NCBI RefSeq assembly: GCF_900089755.1
Contig: NZ_FLOC01000013.1
Span: 1 to 64,000, forward strand
Source: Marinomonas aquimarina
Lineage (GTDB): Bacteria > Pseudomonadota > Gammaproteobacteria > Pseudomonadales > Marinomonadaceae
Length of the DNA stretch: 64,000 nucleotides
Direction of reading: 5' to 3'
This document shows, piece after piece, positions 43,581 to 52,980 of this stretch (its first letter is position 1; the number at the start of each line of letters is the position of its first letter). A program made the translations under genes and the position numbers. The notes under the pieces were generated by a model that was given only the letters and a program-made list of their open reading frames with translations, ran no database searches and had not been told where the DNA came from.

Positions 43581-43643
43581 ACTCTCTTCCTTCCAGACAA
43601 TGAATTAAGGAAGAGAGTAACGGATTTACCCGCCTGTCGTCTA

Positions 43644-44027
43644 TTACGATGCCATGACCCATTCGGTGGCGTCTTGTTTGCGTTTAAACACTTTCAAGTT
43701 GCTTGAGATCAGCCAACTTAAGGCGTTAATCATCAGATTGTGCCAACGGTTATGGCCGTAGATGGCGATGCGCTTAAATTCGGAACCAATCTTTAAACCA
43801 TGTAACAGCTCGTGCCACGCGCTTTTGGCACTGACACTTTTCAATTCGGTTAAATCCACCAGCAAGGTCACGTTAGAGGAGCGAATGGAATAGATCGCAC
43901 TTTCTAGCATGGCGGATAGTTTTTTGAAGTCCTTGCTGCTTGGGCGGCCAGACGGCTTGAGCTGTAACACCAAGGTGTCTTGGTAACGCTCCACATGCAA
44001 TGAAATTGTATTCGTTTGATTGGTCAT
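43644..44027 (-). CDS. SpoIIAA-like / STAS-type domain protein (paralogue)
   Basis: A 127-residue protein: TLLVDLTELKSVSAKSAWHELLHGLKIGSEFKRIAIYGHNRWHNL, described by its core at residues about 57-100, and a C-terminal TEWVMAS. This is the same family as the 31242-31631 protein. ATG 44027 is chosen because GGAGGG lies a few bases upstream; an earlier in-frame ATG at 44075 lacks this. It lies 63 bases upstream of the C39-like gene, so the two may share a transcript. Function is unknown. Confidence 0.85.
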   Translation of the reverse strand: MTNQTNTISLHVERYQDTLVLQLKPSGRPSSKDFKKLSAMLESAIYSIRSSNVTLLVDLTELKSVSAKSAWHELLHGLKIGSEFKRIAIYGHNRWHNLMINALSWLISSNLKVFKRKQDATEWVMAS

Positions 44028-44229
44028 GATACCGCCCTCCGTTTGCTTCGTTGCGATAGGGATAATGTAAAACAAAACAGAGGTGAAGAAAGTTGATTAG
44101 TTCAGCATCAATTGTCAGCGTATGCAGGCAATTCTTCAGCGTTTATAGGGATTGGGCAGGAATTGCGAACGAAAAAGATTCTCAAGTAGGCAAAGTATCA
44201 AGACTGGTAAGTTTGTGTCGGAAGGAGGG

Positions 44230-44260
44230 CAGAAGCGCTACATTATGTGTAGCGCTTCTG
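44230..44260 (-). terminator. Terminator hairpin of the FucP-type gene
   Basis: A perfect 13-pair stem (CAGAAGCGCTACA with TGTAGCGCTTCTG, five-base loop) lies seven bases after the stop codon. The T run on the minus strand is interrupted by C residues. Confidence 0.75.
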
Positions 44261-44266
44261 AGAGCA

Positions 44267-45553
44267 TTAGTCCTGAATATGGCGTACGGCAAATACGCCG
44301 TAACCGGCCACGACGAGGAAGCAGACTGCGGGCACCAGGTAAGACACACTGGCACTGAAGGTATCAATCACGGCTCCTTGTGCCATGGGCATTACGGCGC
44401 CGCCAAGGATCGCCATTACCAGGCCTGCTGAGCCAAACTTGGTGTCTTTGCCTAAGCCATTCAAAGCGATGCCGTAAATGGTTGGGAACATTAGTGACAA
44501 GCAGGCTGAAATGCCAACAATTGCCCATACACCACTAATATCCGAGGCCTGTGCCGCGTAAGCGCATAAGGCCGTGCCGGTGAAGCCTAGAATCGCCAAC
44601 AGTAAGGTCGGACGGAAAATACCGATCAACCAAGTCATCACAAAGCGTGAAATCAGGAATAGGATCAAGCTGTACTGTAAGTAATCAGAAGCACTGGCTT
44701 CGCTGCCGCCAATCGCTTCTTGAACGTACTGAATGGTAAAGGTCCAGACACAGGTTTGTGCGGCCACGTTAAAGAATTGTGCCACCACGCCCCAGCGGTA
44801 TTGTGGCAGTTTGATGAGACGCTTGAGGGTCGCGACAAAGCCATCGTGTTGCTCTTGTTCCTGGCTGACGCCGGCATTTTCCGCCCGTGGCACTTTAACA
44901 AAGGCAATCAACAACCAGATGACTAACAAGACTAGCGCCATGCCCACATAGGGCGTCATCACCGCTTGCAGCTCTGCAGCACGTACCGCATTGAGCGCTT
45001 CTTGAGACATGGCGGCACGCTCTTCTGCCGTCGCGGTATTCAAGTTGGGTAGGATCAGCACTGCCGCTAAGAAGACACCGATATTGGTGCCCACCGGGTT
45101 AAACGCTTGCGCCAGATTCAAGCGACGCGTGGCGTTATGCTTCGGCCCCATGGCCATGACAAATGGGTTCGCTGAGGTTTCCAAGATCGACAAGCCCGCT
45201 GCCATAATAAACAGCGCTGCTAGGAAGAAGCCGTAGGTCATTGATAAGCTGGCGGGGTAAAACGCCAAGGCCCCTAAACACGCCAAACCAAGCCCCGTCA
45301 GGACACCGGTTTTATAGGAGAAACGCACATTGATAAAGGCCGCTGGCAACGCCAAACAGAAATAGGCGCCGTAATAGGCAAACTGCACCAAGGCCGATTG
45401 TAGGTTACTCATGGTGAAAATCTTGCTGAACACTTTCACCAGTGGGTCGGTCATATTCGCCGCCACCCCCCACGCTGCAAAGCAGGTGATCAGAAGGATA
45501 AATGCCAAACGCATATTGGCATACACGAAGGGCTCGCGTTGATTGGTTTGCAT
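44267..45553 (-). CDS. FucP-type sugar:proton symporter (MFS)
   Basis: A 428-residue protein with twelve membrane helices and the FucP family features AFILLITCFAAWGVAANMTDPLV, YYGAYFCLALPAAFI, ILETSANPFVMAMGP and RLNLAQAFNPVGTNIGVFL. E. coli FucP imports L-fucose with a proton; relatives carry glucose, galactose or N-acetylglucosamine. No fucose catabolic gene is close, so the substrate remains open. It appears monocistronic; about 300 bases upstream hold no gene, and contain an inverted TAAAAGCG/CGCTTTTA pair that could be regulatory. Confidence 0.92.
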   Translation of the reverse strand: MQTNQREPFVYANMRLAFILLITCFAAWGVAANMTDPLVKVFSKIFTMSNLQSALVQFAYYGAYFCLALPAAFINVRFSYKTGVLTGLGLACLGALAFYPASLSMTYGFFLAALFIMAAGLSILETSANPFVMAMGPKHNATRRLNLAQAFNPVGTNIGVFLAAVLILPNLNTATAEERAAMSQEALNAVRAAELQAVMTPYVGMALVLLVIWLLIAFVKVPRAENAGVSQEQEQHDGFVATLKRLIKLPQYRWGVVAQFFNVAAQTCVWTFTIQYVQEAIGGSEASASDYLQYSLILFLISRFVMTWLIGIFRPTLLLAILGFTGTALCAYAAQASDISGVWAIVGISACLSLMFPTIYGIALNGLGKDTKFGSAGLVMAILGGAVMPMAQGAVIDTFSASVSYLVPAVCFLVVAGYGVFAVRHIQD

Positions 45554-45851
45554 AGGAGACTGCCTTTATCTTGTTTTTATTGCTAAAAGCGTCCAGCACT
45601 TTATGGCCAGACGATCGCATCAGGACAGACCTTAGAGCGCTTTTACTGATGAACAATTAACAACATAGGCGTAATTCGCAAACAATGTGTAATAGCACCC
45701 TAATACAGCAGACTGGGTTTTGCTCGATTACGGAGCGATCACATAGTACAAATAGCAATCAGGCCACTGATGCCGGACAAGGGCAGCGCAAAAAATCAGC
45801 AAATAAATTGGCAAAGGTCTATGCTGAAGAAAACAACAACAGGAGCGCAGT

Positions 45852-46169
45852 ATGAAATTCGGATTAGTCGATCGCCAAGGGTATGTTCCGGACATGAATT
45901 ACGGTGACGCAGGCAAAGAGCTTGCGTGTTTTGTGCCATCTGATTACAGCTTTGAACAAGTGTCGTATAACAACGGAGAAGGGGAAGTAAAAGTCGACGG
46001 CCATGTGTGGCGTTTTTTCTTTACCCAAGAAGGGATTGGCGCTGAGTTGATGGGGGGCATCGTCACCCTGCATGAAGCGCAGAAATTCTTACAAGATGTG
46101 AAAAGCCATATTTGGGGAGACAAGCATCAGCAAGTACAGGTCTTCCTTTCCGGTGCGGCGCCTGATTGA
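45852..46169 (+). CDS. Small protein of unknown function, related to the 42904 gene
   Basis: A 105-residue soluble protein without recognised domain. Residues 50-85 contain VDGHVWRFFFTQEGIGAEL and IVTLHEAQKFLQDV, echoing in order the EGIG and EAQK-x-L-x-D elements of the 83-residue protein at 42904-43155. ACAGGAG provides a good ribosome binding site. It has its own strong terminator. No function can be proposed. Confidence 0.75.
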   Translation: MKFGLVDRQGYVPDMNYGDAGKELACFVPSDYSFEQVSYNNGEGEVKVDGHVWRFFFTQEGIGAELMGGIVTLHEAQKFLQDVKSHIWGDKHQQVQVFLSGAAPD

Positions 46170-46190
46170 TCGCTGCTACCTGACCAACGA

Positions 46191-46219
46191 AAAAGACCGA
46201 CTAATTTAGTCGGTCTTTT
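46191..46219. terminator. Bidirectional terminator between the 105-residue gene and fbp
   Basis: AAAAGACCGACTA and TAGTCGGTCTTTT pair perfectly over 13 bases with a three-base loop, with A and T runs on either side. Confidence 0.92.
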
Positions 46220-46237
46220 TGTGTGCCATAACAAATG

Positions 46238-47197
46238 TTAATAACTTAGGCACTTATCCACTTCGTTTGCCGCACCCAGTACCACCGCCACGCGTTGGTG
46301 AATGCCGTCTGGTTGGATGTCCAGAATACGATCAGTATGGGTGAAGGCTTTACCGCCGGCTTGCTCAAGCAGCATGCCCATTGGGTTGGCTTCGTACATC
46401 AAACGTAGCTTACCGGCTTTGTTTGGATCCTTGCTGTCCCATGGGTAAATAAAGATACCGCCACGGCATAGGATACGGTGCACATCACCGACCATCGCCG
46501 CCACCCAGCGCATGTTGAAGTTTTTGCCGCGTGAGCCGTCTTTACCTGCGACCAAGTCATTGACGTAGTTTTGCATCGCCTCTGACCAGAAGCGCTGGTT
46601 CGACATATTGATCGCAAACTCTTGTGTTTCTGTATCCACTTTGACGTTTTCACGCGTCAGGATGAATTCGCCTTGCTCAACATCCAGTGTGAACATGTGC
46701 ACGCCATGACCGGTGCTGAACACCAACATGGTTGATGGACCGTATAGAACATAACCCGCTGCCACTTGGTTTTTGCCTGGTTGTAGGAAGTCTGCTTCCG
46801 TTGCAGGCTCACTACCTACCTGATGGTAGATGGAGAAAATCGTACCTACCATGGAGTTAATGTCGATGTTTGACGAGCCGTCTAGTGGATCGAAGGCAAT
46901 CAAATATTCGCCATCTGTGCTCGCTGGGACTATGTCGTCCTCTTCTTCAGACGCGATCGCGCGCACTGTAGGAGAGGCTAGCAAAGCACTTTTAAGCATG
47001 TTGTTAGAGATCACATCAAGTTTCTTTTGTTCTTCCCCTTGCACGTTCTCATTGCCTGCCATCCCTAGGATGCCGGCTAGTGAACCCTTTTTCAGAGCGC
47101 TTGAGATTTCGATACAAGTTTGTGTTGTGACTAACAGAACTTCCTGCAATGATGCGGATGAGACATCAGAGGCAAGGAACTGAGATAGGCTTCGCAT
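46238..47197 (-). CDS. fbp: Class I fructose-1,6-bisphosphatase
   Basis: A 319-residue cytoplasmic enzyme of gluconeogenesis that converts fructose-1,6-bisphosphate to fructose-6-phosphate. It carries the family motifs [27 protein letters not shown] and the active-site region [13 protein letters not shown]. Length is close to the E. coli enzyme (332). It appears monocistronic and ends against a bidirectional terminator. The divergent zntB gene starts 125 bases away. Confidence 0.97.
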   Translation of the reverse strand: MRSLSQFLASDVSSASLQEVLLVTTQTCIEISSALKKGSLAGILGMAGNENVQGEEQKKLDVISNNMLKSALLASPTVRAIASEEEDDIVPASTDGEYLIAFDPLDGSSNIDINSMVGTIFSIYHQVGSEPATEADFLQPGKNQVAAGYVLYGPSTMLVFSTGHGVHMFTLDVEQGEFILTRENVKVDTETQEFAINMSNQRFWSEAMQNYVNDLVAGKDGSRGKNFNMRWVAAMVGDVHRILCRGGIFIYPWDSKDPNKAGKLRLMYEANPMGMLLEQAGGKAFTHTDRILDIQPDGIHQRVAVVLGAANEVDKCLSY

Positions 47198-47321
47198 GGC
47201 ATAGGGTCCTTTTTATTAATTCGCTATCGGAAATTATGCCACCCCCTTGGTGTCACGTCAGCCAAAAAGCCAATAAATATGAGTCGAAGGCGCGACTCAG
47301 TGATAAAGAGATGAGAACGCT

Positions 47322-48281
47322 ATGGATTACTTACTGCACTACTTAAAATTTGATGGGCAAGGTGGCGCCGAGCGCGTGACTCAATTACCAACAGAGATTC
47401 CTCAAAGTGGTGCCCATTGGGTGCATATCGATTGTTCCAAGGACGATGGCCGTGACTGGTTAGACAACATTGAGGAGATCCCAGAAGCGGTGGTCGATGC
47501 TTTGTTTGCCGATGAGACGCGTCCGCGTACGGTGAAAATGGGGCAAGGGGTGTTGGTGACGCTGCGCGGGGTCAACTTAAACCCAGATTCGGATCCATCG
47601 GACATGGTGTCCTTGCGCCTTTGGGCGACGCCGCACTTTATCGTCTCCACCCGTCGCCGCCGTTTGCTGTCGGTGGTGGAGCAAGTGAGTAACTTAGAAA
47701 AAGGCGAGGGCGCGGAAAATATTGCCGATTTGGTGGCGACTTTGACACATACCTTAACCGCTCGTATGGCGGGTGTGATCGATGGTCTAGAAGACACACT
47801 GGGCGAGCTGGAAGAAGAAATGAGCGAGCGCGTCGAACTGCAACAACGTGCGACCTTAGTTGATCGCCGTTTACAAACCGTGCGTTTGCGCCGTTTCCTT
47901 GTCCCCCAGAAAGAGGCGATTTCGCGTTTGTCAGTAGAGATGCAATCTTGGATGACCAAAGAGCAGCTGGCGCATATCCAAGAAGCGGCCAACGACATCA
48001 CCCGTTATGTGGAAGCGCTGGAATCCTTGCGTGAGCGCTGCTTGCTGATGCAGGAGGAGTTCGCTAACTACCAAGCGGAAAAGATGAACGCCCGTATGTA
48101 TGTGCTATCGATTCTATCCGGTATCTTCTTGCCGTTAGGTTTTTTAACTGGCTTATTCGGTATCAACATTGGTGGTATGCCTGGCGTGGAGAGTGGTGCG
48201 GCATTTTGGCTGTTTGTCGGCGTGCTGGTACTGATGGGCATCGGCCAATATGTGGTGATGCGTAAGAGTCGCTGGTTCTAG
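47322..48281 (+). CDS. zntB: CorA-family zinc transporter ZntB
   Basis: A 319-residue protein with a large cytoplasmic N-terminal funnel domain, long helices rich in glutamate and arginine (about 150-255) and two C-terminal membrane helices. The pore signature GIN appears in LTGLFGINIGGMPGV. GAHWVHIDCSKDD and ALFADETRPR are typical of ZntB rather than CorA. ZntB mediates zinc flux; its direction has been debated. It appears monocistronic, and a long imperfect palindrome lies downstream. Confidence 0.93.
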   Translation: MDYLLHYLKFDGQGGAERVTQLPTEIPQSGAHWVHIDCSKDDGRDWLDNIEEIPEAVVDALFADETRPRTVKMGQGVLVTLRGVNLNPDSDPSDMVSLRLWATPHFIVSTRRRRLLSVVEQVSNLEKGEGAENIADLVATLTHTLTARMAGVIDGLEDTLGELEEEMSERVELQQRATLVDRRLQTVRLRRFLVPQKEAISRLSVEMQSWMTKEQLAHIQEAANDITRYVEALESLRERCLLMQEEFANYQAEKMNARMYVLSILSGIFLPLGFLTGLFGINIGGMPGVESGAAFWLFVGVLVLMGIGQYVVMRKSRWF

Positions 48282-48311
48282 TTGTTTAGTTCTGCTGGTT
48301 ATTGAGAGAGC

Positions 48312-48382
48312 TAGAGCCCAGCAATTATTTTTCGCTCTACGCGCAAGCGCTAGAAGTCGCTGAAAAATAACGCTGGGTTCTA
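48312..48382. repeat. Long imperfect palindrome between zntB and rpiA
   Basis: A 71-bp structure: TAGAGCCCAGCAATTATTTTTC pairs with GAAAAATAACGCTGGGTTCTA apart from a small bulge and one G-U pair, and the centre holds a further GCGC-AA-GCGC stem. There is no strong T run. It lies between convergent genes and could be a transcription barrier, an mRNA-stabilising element or a dispersed REP-like repeat. Confidence 0.75.
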
Positions 48383-48459
48383 TCTTAATAAGCCTGAAGA
48401 GCTTATTGGAATCTTTTTAAATCATAAACGGCGATTTTTGCAGAGGGCTATCTGAAAAA

Positions 48460-49131
48460 TTAAGCCTTAAGTGTTTTCACACCAGACTGGGTGCCTAGCA
48501 ACAGCACGTTTGCTGGGCGAGATGCGAATAGGCCGTTTGTGACCACACCAACGATTTCGTTGATTTGGCCTTCCAGTTGCACTGGGTCCACGATCTGCAT
48601 GTTGTACACGTCTAGGATGTGGTTGCCGTTATCGGTTACTACACCTTCACGGTACACTGGGTCGCCGCCAAGTTTCACCAACTCACGTGCCACATAGCTG
48701 CGTGCCATCGGGATCACTTCAACAGGTAGTGGGAAGTCACCTAGCACTTTTACTAGCTTAGATTCGTCTGCGATACAAACGAACTCTTCTGAGCAAGCCG
48801 CGACGATTTTCTCACGTGTTAGCGCTGCACCGCCGCCTTTGATGAGGTGAAGGTGATCGTTCGACTCATCGGCTCCGTCCACATACACACGGATTGAGCT
48901 CACAGAGTTTAGGTCATATACCGGGATGCCGTGGCCTTGTAGGCGCTCTGCAGAAGCTTCAGAGCTGGCAACGGTGCCGTCAAATAGATGTTTGTGCTTG
49001 GCCAATTCATCAATGAACAAGTTCGCTGTTGAACCGGTACCTACGCCGACAATGGTGTCTTCTTCAAGTAGCGGAAGGATGTATTCCACCGCGGCTTCAG
49101 CGACTGCTTGTTTTAATTCGTCTTGCGTCAT
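48460..49131 (-). CDS. rpiA: Ribose-5-phosphate isomerase A
   Basis: A 223-residue enzyme of the pentose phosphate pathway interconverting ribose-5-phosphate and ribulose-5-phosphate. Motifs include [53 protein letters not shown] and [12 protein letters not shown]. Length matches E. coli RpiA (219). It is transcribed divergently from ilvA across about 260 bases with no other recognised feature. Confidence 0.97.
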   Translation of the reverse strand: MTQDELKQAVAEAAVEYILPLLEEDTIVGVGTGSTANLFIDELAKHKHLFDGTVASSEASAERLQGHGIPVYDLNSVSSIRVYVDGADESNDHLHLIKGGGAALTREKIVAACSEEFVCIADESKLVKVLGDFPLPVEVIPMARSYVARELVKLGGDPVYREGVVTDNGNHILDVYNMQIVDPVQLEGQINEIVGVVTNGLFASRPANVLLLGTQSGVKTLKA

Positions 49132-49394
49132 GCTGGGTAAACCTGTGACTGAGAGTGTGTGTTAGAAAATTGCCCCGTAGGGTGGCTTCATTATAGTCAG
49201 TTACCCTGGCTATTGTTACCCCTCTAGGACGAAGTTGCCGAGTTCTGGCAAAAAGCCGTCAAATCCCGCCCAAGGCTTTGCTCATAAGGGATGGAAGGGG
49301 TATATTGCGTGTTCGTTTTTAGCCGAGTGACTAGTTGAGTTACCCCCGCAAACGCCGATTCTAGGCGTGCTTTGGAGAAAAAGCAGGAATGTAT

Positions 49395-50900
49395 ATGCCT
49401 CACACGATCATCAAAAAAATTCTACAGGCGCCGGTATACGACGTCGCAGTAGAAACGCCCGTTTCCCGTGCCACGCAACTGTCTGAGCGCACTGGTAACG
49501 ATATTATTTTGAAGCGAGAAGACCTACAGCCAGTGTTCTCGTTTAAGATTCGTGGCGCATACAACAAGATTATTCAGCTTTCTGAAGAAGAGCGCGCCAA
49601 AGGCGTGATCGCGGCCTCAGCCGGTAACCATGCCCAAGGCGTTGCCCTAGCGGCGAAAAAGCTGGGTATCAAGGCGACCATCGTCATGCCAGCGACCACC
49701 CCAGATGTAAAAGTCAACGCGGTACGTGCCCGTGGTGCAGAAGTGGTGTTAGCAGGGGATGCCTTCGACGCCGCCTTTGCTAAATCCCAAGAAATCATGG
49801 CACAAACCGGCCAAGTCTTCGTGCACCCATTTGATGACATCGACACCATCGCCGGTCAAGGCACCATCGGTATGGAGCTGTTGCGCCAGATCGAAGGCGA
49901 TATCGATGCCGTATTTATCCCTGTTGGTGGCGGCGGCTTGATCGCCGGTGTATCGGCCTACATTAAGTATCTTCGCCCAGACATCAAGGTGATTGGTGTC
50001 GAGCCAACCGATGCGGCGTGTCTTAAAATCGCCCTAGATACGGGCATGCCAACACGCCTTTCAACCGTTGGTATCTTCGCCGAAGGTGTGGCGGTGGCAG
50101 AGATCGGTAAAAATACCTTTGAAATTGCCAAAGATTGCGTTGATGAAGTGATTACCGTGAACACCGACGAAATGTGTGCCGCGATCAAAGACATCTATGA
50201 CGACACACGCTCAATCACAGAGCCTGCCGGTGCCTGTGCTCTAGCAGGTCTGAAAAAATACATCGAACGTGAAGGCGCCAAAGGTCAGCGTTTGGTGGCG
50301 ATCAACTCCGGTGCCAACGTGAACTTCGACCGTCTACGTCACGTCTCAGAGCGTGCCGAATTGGGTGAGAAACGCGAAGCCATCATTGCCGTGCGTATCC
50401 CAGAAGAGCCAGGCAGCTTTAAAGACTTCTGTCAGGCGCTGGTGGGTCGTGCGATCACGGAATTTAACTACCGTTACAGCGATGAAAAAGAAGCAGTCAT
50501 CTTTGTTGGTGTTGCCTTAGGTGGCAGCCCGCACAGCCGCGAAGAGTTGCTACAGGATCTCAAAGATTACGAAATCGTCGATCTGACCGATGATGAAACC
50601 GCCAAAGTGCACGTGCGACACATGATCGGCGGTCACTTGCGTAGTGACAAAGGCGAATTGTTGTACAGCTTTGAATTCCCAGAACGTCCTGGGGCCTTGC
50701 TGAAGTTCCTCAACACCTTGGGCGGCCAGTGGAACATTTCCATGTTCCACTACCGTAACCACGGTGATGCTTACGGTCGTGTTTTGGTTGGCCTACAAGC
50801 GGTCGGCGAAGAGACCGATGTGACGCGCTACCTAGACGAACTTGGCTACCCTTACCAAGATGAAAATGATAACCCAGCTTGTAAGCTGTTCTTTCGCTAA
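49395..50900 (+). CDS. ilvA: Biosynthetic threonine ammonia-lyase (threonine deaminase)
   Basis: A 501-residue PLP enzyme converting threonine to 2-oxobutanoate, the first step to isoleucine. The PLP lysine lies in FSFKIRGAYNKI, followed by SAGNHAQGVALAA and the phosphate loop VGGGGLIAGV. Two C-terminal ACT-like regulatory domains are visible (LGEKREAIIAVRIPEEPGSFKDF and DKGELLYSFEFPERPGALLKF), which mark the isoleucine-inhibited form. Two in-frame ATG codons exist; the second (49395) has better spacing from AGGA than the first (49389). It precedes argS by about 260 bases. Confidence 0.96.
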   Translation: MPHTIIKKILQAPVYDVAVETPVSRATQLSERTGNDIILKREDLQPVFSFKIRGAYNKIIQLSEEERAKGVIAASAGNHAQGVALAAKKLGIKATIVMPATTPDVKVNAVRARGAEVVLAGDAFDAAFAKSQEIMAQTGQVFVHPFDDIDTIAGQGTIGMELLRQIEGDIDAVFIPVGGGGLIAGVSAYIKYLRPDIKVIGVEPTDAACLKIALDTGMPTRLSTVGIFAEGVAVAEIGKNTFEIAKDCVDEVITVNTDEMCAAIKDIYDDTRSITEPAGACALAGLKKYIEREGAKGQRLVAINSGANVNFDRLRHVSERAELGEKREAIIAVRIPEEPGSFKDFCQALVGRAITEFNYRYSDEKEAVIFVGVALGGSPHSREELLQDLKDYEIVDLTDDETAKVHVRHMIGGHLRSDKGELLYSFEFPERPGALLKFLNTLGGQWNISMFHYRNHGDAYGRVLVGLQAVGEETDVTRYLDELGYPYQDENDNPACKLFFR

Positions 50901-50995
50901 ATAGTCGAAAATCGGTTATCATAGCGCCAACTTCAAATGACATTACAACCCTCTGGTGAGTAAGTCATTGACTGAATAGGCTTGGCAAAAATACA

Positions 50996-51084
50996 CCGAA
51001 TGATCACAGCACCGCCTGAACGGGCATCCCTGCCCGCGACAGGCGTAGCGCCCATCCATGTGCTTGATGCTTGTGATCATTCGG
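50996..51084 (+). other. Highly structured RNA leader or palindromic element before argS
   Basis: CCGAATGATCACA and TGTGATCATTCGG pair perfectly over 13 bases, extended by GCA/TGC. Inside lies a GC-rich hairpin, CGCCTG with CAGGCG, capped by CGGGC with GCCCG. The whole folds into a roughly 90-nt branched element ending 77 bases before the argS start. It could be a cis-regulatory leader or a REP-like repeat; I match it to no known riboswitch or T-box. Confidence 0.7.
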
Positions 51085-51161
51085 CTCCTTTCTCCATTTC
51101 TCTTTCATGTCGATGTCATGACCTTGTCGGAGGGTTGTGTGATTTTAACAATGGGTTTCTT

Positions 51162-52895
51162 GTGAATATTCAAACGCTTCTTAATCAACGTATTCAAGCG
51201 GCCATGGTCGCATCTGGTGCGGCTGACGATGCTCCGGCATTGGTTCGTCAGTCGGCAAAAGTTCAATTTGGTGACTACCAAGCCAATGGCATCATGGGGG
51301 CGGCTAAGAAAATCGGCACCAACCCTCGTGAATTCGCGGCCAAAGTGCTAGAGCAATTGGATCTGTCAGATGTAGCGGATAAAGTCGAAATCGCAGGCCC
51401 AGGCTTTATTAACATCTTTTTGAAAAACGAATGGTTAGGCGCAGCCCTAGCGAACCTGCGTGACAGCGACCGTCTCGATGTTGCAACCGTTGCGGATCCA
51501 CAAACGGTCGTCGTGGATTACTCGGGTCCTAACCTAGCCAAAGAGATGCACGTGGGTCACCTGCGTTCAACGGTGATCGGTGATGCAGTGGTACGTACCC
51601 TTGAGTTCTTAGGCCACAACGTGGTGCGTCAGAACCACGTGGGCGACTGGGGGACTCAGTTTGGTATGTTGTTGGCGTACATGGAGCGTTTGCGCGAACA
51701 AAACTCTGAAGTGAGCATGGCCCTGTCGGACCTTGAGTCTTTCTACCGCGAAGCGAAAATTTGCTTTGACGAAGACGAAGCTTTCTCCGTGCGTGCCCGT
51801 GAGTTGGTCGTATCGCTACAGTCGGGTGATGCTGAGTGCCTAAAACTTTGGAATGAGTTTATCGAAGTATCGCTGCAGCACTGTGAAGAAACCTACCAAA
51901 TGCTAGGTGTCTCTCTGGCGCGTCAAGACGTGAAGCCAGAAAGTGCCTACAACGACGATCTGCCAAAAGTGATCTCTGACCTAGACGCTCAAGGCCTGAT
52001 CAAAGAAGACCAAGGCGCTAAGTGTGTTTTCCTAGAAGAGTTCGCTAATAAAGACGGTGAGATCACGCCAATTATCGTACAAAAGACTGGCGGTGGCTTC
52101 CTATACGCAACTACTGACTTGGCGGCACTACGCTACCGTCAAAGCCAGTTGAACGCTGACCGTGTGTTGTACTTTGTGGATGCACGTCAATCGTTACACT
52201 TCCAGCAAATCTTTACCTTGTCGCGCAAAGCAAACTTTGTGAAGCCAGACACCAGCCTAGAACACATGCCGTTTGGTACGGTGATGGGCAGCGATGGTAA
52301 GCCATTTAAGACTCGCTCTGGCGGCGTGGCGAAGTTGTCTGCACTGCTTGAAGAAGCGCAAGAACGTGCCTTCCAGTTGGTAGCGTCTAAGAACCCAGAT
52401 ATGCCTGAAGAACAACAGCGCAATATCGGCCGTGTGGTGGGTGTGGCATCGGTGAAGTACGCGGATCTCTCTAAGAACCGTACGTCTGACTACGTCTTCA
52501 ACTGGGACAACATGTTGAGCTTTGAAGGCAACACCGCACCTTACTTGTTGTACGCTTACTCGCGCGTGGCAAGTATTGTGCGTCGATCAGAAATGGATGT
52601 GGCCAACTTTAAAGCGGCGATCAATGTGGTAGAAGACCAAGAGCGCGCCTTGGCGGTCAAGCTTTGCCAATTTGAAGAAGCGATCCAGCAGGTTATCAGC
52701 GATGGTATGCCACACTTCCTATGTGCTTACTTGTACGAGCTAGCGGGTATCTTTATGAGCTTCTACGAAGCCTGCCCAATTCTAAACGCAGAAGACGAGT
52801 TGAAATTCAGCCGTTTGCAGTTGGCACTGAACACTGCCTCGACGCTGAAACAAGGTCTAGAGTTACTGGGTATTGAAACCCTAGAGCGTATGTAA
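51162..52895 (+). CDS. argS: Arginyl-tRNA synthetase
   Basis: A class I tRNA synthetase charging tRNA-Arg. The HIGH-type motif is in [23 protein letters not shown] and the KMSK-like loop in [18 protein letters not shown]. From the GTG at 51162 it is 577 residues, the same as E. coli ArgS, and opens [15 protein letters not shown] in the usual way. The longer open frame from 50982 would add about 60 unrelated residues coded by the structured leader, so I reject it. A strong terminator follows. Confidence 0.95.
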   Translation: MNIQTLLNQRIQAAMVASGAADDAPALVRQSAKVQFGDYQANGIMGAAKKIGTNPREFAAKVLEQLDLSDVADKVEIAGPGFINIFLKNEWLGAALANLRDSDRLDVATVADPQTVVVDYSGPNLAKEMHVGHLRSTVIGDAVVRTLEFLGHNVVRQNHVGDWGTQFGMLLAYMERLREQNSEVSMALSDLESFYREAKICFDEDEAFSVRARELVVSLQSGDAECLKLWNEFIEVSLQHCEETYQMLGVSLARQDVKPESAYNDDLPKVISDLDAQGLIKEDQGAKCVFLEEFANKDGEITPIIVQKTGGGFLYATTDLAALRYRQSQLNADRVLYFVDARQSLHFQQIFTLSRKANFVKPDTSLEHMPFGTVMGSDGKPFKTRSGGVAKLSALLEEAQERAFQLVASKNPDMPEEQQRNIGRVVGVASVKYADLSKNRTSDYVFNWDNMLSFEGNTAPYLLYAYSRVASIVRRSEMDVANFKAAINVVEDQERALAVKLCQFEEAIQQVISDGMPHFLCAYLYELAGIFMSFYEACPILNAEDELKFSRLQLALNTASTLKQGLELLGIETLERM

Positions 52896-52916
52896 GCCGA
52901 GCGCTTCACAGATATC

Positions 52917-52953
52917 AAAAAGCCTGAACATGGCAGCATGTTCGGGCTTTTTT
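52917..52953. terminator. Terminator of argS
   Basis: AGCCTGAACATG and CATGTTCGGGCT form a 12-pair stem (one G-U) with a GCAG loop, flanked by AAAA and TTTTTT. It may also serve the convergent binding-protein gene. Confidence 0.93.
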
Positions 52954-52980
52954 GTCGCTGAATTTTACTCTTAAGGCGTT

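Noticed and set aside
44093-44431. Plus-strand ORF of 112 codons
   Set aside because: Antisense to the FucP-type gene and its terminator, without known features.
50982-51161. N-terminal extension of argS
   Set aside because: Lies in the structured leader, has no similarity to ArgS, and the GTG at 51162 gives the family's usual length.
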